Part shown: piece by piece, positions 6,241-9,513 of the stretch
Numbering within the stretch: the stretch's first letter is position 1
Layout: every line of letters starts with the position of its first letter
Origin: an uncultured Dechloromonas sp.
GTDB taxonomy: Bacteria > Pseudomonadota > Gammaproteobacteria > Burkholderiales > Rhodocyclaceae
Assembly (NCBI GenBank): GCA_946477505.1
Contig: CAMKYP010000116.1
Location: forward strand, 1-9,513
Reading direction: 5' to 3'
Length of the DNA: 9,513 nt
Position numbers and translations under genes: made by a program
Notes under the pieces: model-generated
The model's database searches: none
What the model was told of the DNA's origin: nothing
Seen by the model: the letters and a program-made list of their open reading frames with translations, nothing else

Positions 6241-7677
6241 CTATGCCAGCTGCCTGCACAGTTCGCCGAGACGCTTGATGGCCGCGTCGATCTCGGCGGT
6301 GTGAGGCCAGCCACAATTCAGGCGTACGAAATGCTCGTAACGGTTCGAGTTTGAAAACATCAGGCCCGGCGCCACCAGGATGCCCTCGGGTAAGGCCGCG
6401 TCGAACAGGCGTTGCGACGAAAGGTGGTCAGGCAGTTCGACCCACAGCGCCATGCCGCCGTCGGGATTGTTCATCCGGGTACCGGAGGGGAAATGGGTGG
6501 CGATCGCTTCGCTCATCTGCTGGCGCTGTACTCTCAGCGCACCGCGCAGGCGGCGCAGATGGCGGTCGTAAGCGCTGGAACCGACGATCTCGGCGACGGC
6601 CAGTTGCGGCAGTTCCTCGTTGTAGTGGGTTTGGGCGTGCTTGAACATCTCGACGCGCGCCTGCCAGCGCCCGCCGGAAATCCAGCCCAGGCGCAGGCCG
6701 GGCGCCAATATCTTGTGGAACGAGGCACAGTGCATGACGTTGCCGGTCTTGTCCCAGGACTTGAGCGCTCGTTGCGGCGTCTCGCCTTCGCAGAGCGCGC
6801 TGTAGGTATCGTCCTCGATCAGTGGGATGGCCTGCTGATCGCAGAAAGCGGCCAGTCGGGCCTTGTGGGCATCGGGCATGATGCTGCCGAGTGGATTCTG
6901 GAGGTGGGGAACGACGATCATCGCCTTGATGTCGGGGTGTGTTTGCACGGCCAGTTCCAGTGCTTCCAGCGATATGCCGGTGTGTGGACTGGTCGGGATT
7001 TCCAGCGCGCGCAAGCCCAGGCTTTCGAGGATTTGCAGGATGCCAAAGAAAGTCGGCGATTCGACGGCGACAATGTCGCCGGCCTGGGTTACCGCCCGCA
7101 AGGCAAGATTCAGCGCTTCGATACAGCCTTGGGTAACGACGATTTCATCGGGGGCGATCAGCATGCCGGCGGCCATCGCGCGCTTGGCCAAAATCCCGCG
7201 AAATCCCGCGTTGCCTTGATGCGGGCCAGCATTGACCAGTAGTTCAGGGTTCCGGCGCAAGGCCCGGGTGGCCGCATTTTTCAGGGCTTCGCCGGGGTAC
7301 AGCTCGGGTGCGCCGCGCGCTCGGGAAAAATTGGCTTTGACCGGGCCTTGTCGCGTGCGGGCGATGAATTCGGAAACCCGGGTATGTACGCCGACGTACT
7401 GGGCGGGATCGATCGCCTGGCCGGGTAGCGGCTCGGCAAGCGGCCGGCTGCTCGTTCGTTGTGGCTGGCGAACGAAGTTGCCCGAACGTGGGCGGGATTC
7501 GAGCCAGCCCTCGCTTTCCAGTTGCCGACAGATTTGCAGTGCCGTGCTGAGGCTGACCGAATGGCGCTCCATCAGCGTGCGCACGGCTGGAAAGCGGTCA
7601 CCCTGGGCAAGCGTCCTGGCCTCGATGGCTTCGCGGTAGTGGTTGGCCAGGCGGCGGTAGAGCGGTAGTGGGTCCAT
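6241..7677 (-). CDS. MocR-type transcriptional regulator (GntR winged helix plus aminotransferase-like domain)
   Basis: The 478-residue product is a PdxR/MocR-family regulator, in which a PLP-binding aminotransferase fold senses a ligand and a GntR-type winged helix binds DNA. The N-terminal domain (about 1-72) has the GntR pattern PLYRRLANHYREAI, then GDRFPAVRTLMERHSVS and LESEGWLESRPRSGNFV. The aminotransferase-like domain follows a short linker from about 100. It includes GNAGFRGILAKR (155-166), PHLQNPLG (257-264), EDDTYSA (288-294) with D290 and Y292, the PLP lysine K322 in SFHKILAPGLRLGW, and a carboxylate-binding arginine near R452. All PLP residues are present, so cofactor binding is expected. 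The start at 7677 has GGAGG 10 nt upstream and fits the family N-terminus; nearby upstream ATGs are out of frame. It is divergent from a DUF2917-like gene, its most likely target along with itself. Not identifiable as PdxR, GabR or TauR from the sequence alone. Confidence 0.93.
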   Translation of the reverse strand: MDPLPLYRRLANHYREAIEARTLAQGDRFPAVRTLMERHSVSLSTALQICRQLESEGWLESRPRSGNFVRQPQRTSSRPLAEPLPGQAIDPAQYVGVHTRVSEFIARTRQGPVKANFSRARGAPELYPGEALKNAATRALRRNPELLVNAGPHQGNAGFRGILAKRAMAAGMLIAPDEIVVTQGCIEALNLALRAVTQAGDIVAVESPTFFGILQILESLGLRALEIPTSPHTGISLEALELAVQTHPDIKAMIVVPHLQNPLGSIMPDAHKARLAAFCDQQAIPLIEDDTYSALCEGETPQRALKSWDKTGNVMHCASFHKILAPGLRLGWISGGRWQARVEMFKHAQTHYNEELPQLAVAEIVGSSAYDRHLRRLRGALRVQRQQMSEAIATHFPSGTRMNNPDGGMALWVELPDHLSSQRLFDAALPEGILVAPGLMFSNSNRYEHFVRLNCGWPHTAEIDAAIKRLGELCRQLA

Positions 7678-7708
7678 GTCTCATCATCCTCCGGCCGGCC
7701 GGTCGCCG

Positions 7709-7745
7709 ACAGATATAGATTCGGGAAAAACGCACCGTAACAGAT
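7709..7745. repeat. Imperfect direct repeat ACAGAT, candidate MocR operator half-sites
   Basis: ACAGAT occurs at 7709-7714 and 7740-7745, exactly 31 bp apart (about three helical turns), with partial similarity continuing (ACAGATnnAG in both). The copies overlap the -10 and -35 of the candidate MocR-gene promoter. MocR proteins commonly bind spaced direct repeats, so an autoregulatory operator is plausible. The repeat is short and could be chance. Confidence 0.25.
7712..7740 (-). promoter_or_regulatory. Candidate promoter for the MocR-type regulator
   Basis: On the minus strand TTACGG (7740-7735) and TATATC (7717-7712) stand 17 nt apart, with 2/6 and 4/6 consensus matches. Transcription would start near 7705, just before the palindromic GGCCGG run (7691-7702) that abuts the Shine-Dalgarno sequence. 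The -35 is poor, so this is tentative. Confidence 0.25.
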
Positions 7746-7830
7746 GGAGGCTTCCGGTGTCTGCTTCGGTTCAGATTGTTCGTTTCTGTGGCTGTTTCAG
7801 GTGCCTCATCCCGCCTACGATGGGCTGGTC

Positions 7831-7847
7831 TCCCCAAGGGTTGGGGA
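7831..7847 (+). promoter_or_regulatory. Leader hairpin upstream of the DUF2917-like gene
   Basis: TCCCCAA (7831-7837) and TTGGGGA (7841-7847) form a perfect 7-bp stem around a GGG loop. It ends 7 nt before the AAGGAG ribosome binding site (7855-7860). No T run follows, so it is not a terminator. A weak -10-like TACGAT (7816-7821) would place the transcript start near 7828, putting the hairpin at the very 5' end of the message, where it could stabilise the mRNA or affect ribosome access. The structure is visible; the role is inferred. Confidence 0.4.
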
Positions 7848-7867
7848 TCTGGGTAAGGAGGGCGGAA

Positions 7868-8203
7868 ATGGATGACAGGCGAACGATCGGTTTGTCGGTC
7901 GGTAAGGGAGAAACCCGGCAACTCTTGCTGGAGGCCGGAAGCATGGTGCTCGTCGTATCCGGCGAGGTCAGCATCGACTGGACGGCGGGCTGGATGTGCG
8001 GTCAGCCGCTGCGGGTGAAACAGCGTCTTGTCGGCGAGGAGGTCTGGCTCGCCGAGCGGGGCGGCTGGGTCGATATCGTCGGAAATCGCAGCGCACAGCT
8101 GGCCGTCATCCCGCCGGATCGCATTTCGTTCTGGCACAAGGTCGGAGGCTGTCTCGAGTCGTGGATAGCCGGCGTAGCGGCACGGCGCGAGCGGGCTGGA
8201 TAA
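7868..8203 (+). CDS. DUF2917-like small protein
   Basis: A 111-residue soluble protein without signal peptide or membrane segment. The centre (about 16-83) alternates short beta-like stretches, QLLLEAGSMVLVVSGEVSIDW then EEVWLAERGGWVDIVGN, resembling the cupin-like DUF2917 family. That family is, from memory, often found beside MocR-type regulators in betaproteobacteria; its function is unknown. The start at 7868 is well supported: AAGGAG (7855-7860) lies 7 nt upstream. A longer in-frame frame from 7676 overlaps the regulator's start and adds 64 residues unlike any protein, so it is rejected. The gene is divergent from the MocR-type gene across 190 bp that hold candidate promoters, an ACAGAT repeat and a leader hairpin, so control by that regulator is likely. 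The family call rests on pattern and context, not on a search. Confidence 0.65.
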   Translation: MDDRRTIGLSVGKGETRQLLLEAGSMVLVVSGEVSIDWTAGWMCGQPLRVKQRLVGEEVWLAERGGWVDIVGNRSAQLAVIPPDRISFWHKVGGCLESWIAGVAARRERAG

Positions 8204-8225
8204 CCTCTGAAGTGGTAAGCCTATT

Positions 8226-8239
8226 GCGATACGGATCAA
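8226..8239 (+). promoter_or_regulatory. FNR/Dnr-type box upstream of the DUF2249 operon
   Basis: GCGAT-ACGG-ATCAA matches the FNR/Anr/Dnr consensus TTGAT-N4-ATCAA at 8 of 10 fixed positions, with a perfect right half. Its centre (8232.5) lies exactly 41.5 bp before the start (8274) predicted from the hexamer CAGAAT at 8262-8267, the standard spacing for a class II FNR-activated promoter. The left half is degenerate, so the site could be weak or chance. Confidence 0.4.
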
Positions 8240-8261
8240 GGAACTAGCGAGCGATCCCGGG

Positions 8262-8267
8262 CAGAAT
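8262..8267 (+). promoter_or_regulatory. Candidate -10 element of the DUF2249 operon
   Basis: CAGAAT matches TATAAT at 4/6 positions and would give a transcript start near 8274 and a leader of about 36 nt. There is no -35 hexamer at normal spacing, as expected if an FNR-type activator replaces it. It overlaps a small palindrome, GAATCGATTC (8264-8273). Confidence 0.35.
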
Positions 8268-8309
8268 CGATTCCGATTGCCATTCCGGCAAGCCATTCAA
8301 GGAGTTATG

Positions 8310-8585
8310 ATGCAGACCATTCACCCCGTTCATTCCTGTGACCACCCCACTGCCGAAGCCCTCTATCCGTTCGATGCGCGCGGTATCGCCAAGCGTTTCC
8401 GCCACGCCGCCATCTTTGGCGCGCTGGATGCGCTGATGCCGGGCGAAACCATGCGTTTTTGCAACGATCACGATCCGCTGCCGCTGCTTGCCCAGCTGCA
8501 GCAGCGCTATGGCCAGCATCTGAGCATTACGTATCAGCAGCGCGAGCCGGGTGCCATCGTCATCGACTTCAAAGTCATTGCCTGA
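8310..8585 (+). CDS. DUF2249 domain protein
   Basis: This 91-residue cytoplasmic protein matches the DUF2249 family, a TusA-like small fold. The pattern is FDARGI (21-26), then FGALDALMPGETMRF (36-50), CNDHDPLPLLAQLQQRYG (51-68) with the typical H-D-P-L-P-L, and a C-terminal strand ending IVIDFKV. DUF2249 genes are frequently found near nitric oxide, nitrite or denitrification genes and as domains of iron/hemerythrin-linked proteins; the biochemical role is not settled. Of two adjacent ATGs (8307, 8310) the second is preferred because AAGGAG (8299-8304) lies 5 nt before it but only 2 nt before the first. The stop TGA is followed at once by the GTG of a membrane protein, so the two form an operon. 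A possible FNR/Dnr box lies upstream. Confidence 0.85.
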   Translation: MQTIHPVHSCDHPTAEALYPFDARGIAKRFRHAAIFGALDALMPGETMRFCNDHDPLPLLAQLQQRYGQHLSITYQQREPGAIVIDFKVIA

Positions 8586-9513
8586 GTGATACGGACCGCG
8601 AGCCTCAGTCTTCTTGCCCTGATCGCCAGTGTCGTGCTGGCACTGAGCGGCTGGGGTTCGCCTTTGGCGGTAGCGCATCTGGCGTTTGCCGTCGGCATCG
8701 TGCCTTTGATTTTTGCGGCCATGATGCATTTTGTGCCGGTGCTGACGCGTACCGGCGATACCGATCCCCGCATGGCCTGGCTGCCTACCGCGGTGCAGTT
8801 GGTCGGTCTGCTTGTCGTCGGCGGTATGCAAGGGATACTACCCTACGGCACAGTATATGCCGCAGCCGCGTTCGACATCGTGGCAGCGGCGGTGTTGATC
8901 AACTGGATCGCCTTGCGGGTCAGGGCGACGTTGGGTACACCGCATCCCGGCTGGCGCTGGTACGGTGTAGCGATCGGTTGCCTGATCCTGGCGCTGGCGA
9001 GCATCCTGCTGATCCCGTTCTGGCCTAACTACTGGCGCGCCCTGCGCCTGTTCCATCTGCATCTCAATACCCTGGGCCTGGTTGGTCTGGCGGCGCTGGG
9101 CACCTTGCCGGTGTTGCTGCCGACAGCGTTGGGGAAACCCGATCCGGAAGCCGCCGGCTGGTTGCGCCGGCGCCTGTGGCTGGTTGCTTCGGGGGCCTTG
9201 CTCGTCGCGACCGGCGCCGTGATTGCCTGGCCGTTCTCGGCGCCCGGCGCGATGCTGATTTTCGTCAGCGTACTGGGGCTGGCCGGACAGTGGGTGCGAC
9301 GTTTCGGAGTCCGTCCGTTAGTGACCGACGGCGCCGCCGCTTCGTTGCTGGCTTCGTTGTGCGGTTTGTTGCTGGCACTGCTGGCAGGTTTGCTGCACGG
9401 TGCGGGTTTCCTGTCCGCGGGCGCGTCCTTGTCGGCTTGGGTGGCGGGCTTTCTTTTGCCGCTGGTCAGCGGGGCGCTCAGCCAGTTGCTGCCAGTCTGG
9501 CGGTGGCCCGGGC
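8586..9513 (+). CDS. Polytopic membrane protein, NnrS / heme-copper-oxidase-like (partial, runs off right edge)
   Basis: An open reading frame begins at GTG 8586, directly after the DUF2249 stop, and continues without a stop for 309 codons to the window end. It has no ATG start and no visible stop. The product is strongly hydrophobic, with about ten membrane-spanning stretches in the visible part (roughly 5-22, 30-52, 67-84, 90-110, 125-145, 155-182, 197-216, 220-236, 250-275, 283-303). Histidines lie in or beside these helices: H31, H48 in MMHFVPVLTRTG, H157 and H159 in LFHLHLNTLGLVGL, and H271. The HLHLN-x-LG-x-VGL pattern recalls membrane proteins related to NnrS or to heme-copper oxidase subunit I, where such histidines bind heme or metal. 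I do not see the WHAHEMLFG-like motif of typical NnrS. A role in NO or nitrite stress or anaerobic respiration is inferred from this and from DUF2249. GTG as start is supported by the abutting stop and by translational coupling. Confidence 0.75.
   Translation, partial: MIRTASLSLLALIASVVLALSGWGSPLAVAHLAFAVGIVPLIFAAMMHFVPVLTRTGDTDPRMAWLPTAVQLVGLLVVGGMQGILPYGTVYAAAAFDIVAAAVLINWIALRVRATLGTPHPGWRWYGVAIGCLILALASILLIPFWPNYWRALRLFHLHLNTLGLVGLAALGTLPVLLPTALGKPDPEAAGWLRRRLWLVASGALLVATGAVIAWPFSAPGAMLIFVSVLGLAGQWVRRFGVRPLVTDGAAASLLASLCGLLLALLAGLLHGAGFLSAGASLSAWVAGFLLPLVSGALSQLLPVWRWPG

Noticed and set aside
4821..6314. 497-codon open frame antisense to hom, crossing the terminator
   Set aside because: Same codon-bias shadow effect; the sense frame is a complete homoserine dehydrogenase and the antisense frame runs through the terminator into the MocR-type gene.
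7191..7210. Tandem 10-nt repeat AAATCCCGCG inside the MocR-type gene
   Set aside because: A 10-nt duplication would break the frame, yet the protein (GNAGFRGILAKR) fits the family across it, so the match is most likely chance.
6412..7242. 276-codon frame on the plus strand inside the MocR-type gene
   Set aside because: Shadow of a well-supported minus-strand gene; no ribosome binding site and no recognisable domain.
7676..7867. 64-residue N-terminal extension of the DUF2917-like protein
   Set aside because: It overlaps the regulator's start and its promoter region, has unusual composition, and AAGGAG clearly marks the start at 7868.
8224..8239. TTGCG-N6-ATCAA as a second reading of the FNR-like site
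   Set aside because: The spacer of 6 is wrong for FNR/Dnr dimers; the 4-nt spaced register is the better one even though its left half is weaker.
8244..8831. 195-codon minus-strand frame over the DUF2249 gene and membrane gene start
   Set aside because: No ribosome binding site or domain; it crosses two co-directional genes on the other strand and looks like a shadow frame.

Overview
The window looks like a chromosomal segment of a betaproteobacterium, probably a Rhodocyclaceae-type denitrifier. This rests on the GC-rich coding style of the right two thirds, the protein types and the gene neighbourhoods; no rRNA or marker gene is present, so the taxonomy is inference. Nine protein genes are complete and one runs off the right edge. 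I see no tRNA, rRNA, CRISPR array, transposase or integrase.

Left block (1-3127), envelope and polysaccharide. A LolD/MacB-type ABC ATPase on the minus strand (23-835) is divergent, across 48 bp, from a secreted LolA-like 'outer membrane lipoprotein-sorting' protein (884-1678). Three bases after that gene comes manC (1682-3127), a bifunctional mannose-1-phosphate guanylyltransferase / mannose-6-phosphate isomerase that makes GDP-mannose. The ATPase and LolA-like genes are visibly less GC-rich than genes further right, and the ATPase carries an unusual proline-rich tail. Its permease partner, if any, lies outside the window to the left.

Middle block (3128-6214), amino acid metabolism. A small Mth938-like/DUF498 gene (minus) meets manC stop codon to stop codon. 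It is divergent from a two-gene operon, alaA-type alanine transaminase then hom (homoserine dehydrogenase), which ends in a strong intrinsic terminator. thrC, often found after hom in related bacteria, is not there.

Right block (6241-9513), regulation and probable nitric oxide / anaerobic metabolism. A MocR-type regulator (GntR winged helix fused to an aminotransferase-like domain, minus strand) is divergent from a small DUF2917-like protein whose leader holds a compact hairpin. Then comes a DUF2249 gene directly abutting (TGA-GTG) a polytopic membrane protein with an HLHLN motif, resembling NnrS / heme-copper-oxidase-like proteins. A degenerate FNR/Dnr-type site sits exactly 41.5 bp upstream of the start predicted from a -10-like hexamer, suggesting oxygen- or NO-controlled expression of this pair.

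No wholly new system is evident. The points most worth a second look are the DUF2249/membrane-protein operon with its FNR-like site, the MocR/DUF2917 divergent pair with its leader hairpin and operator-like repeats, and the lower-GC ABC/LolA-like/manC block.
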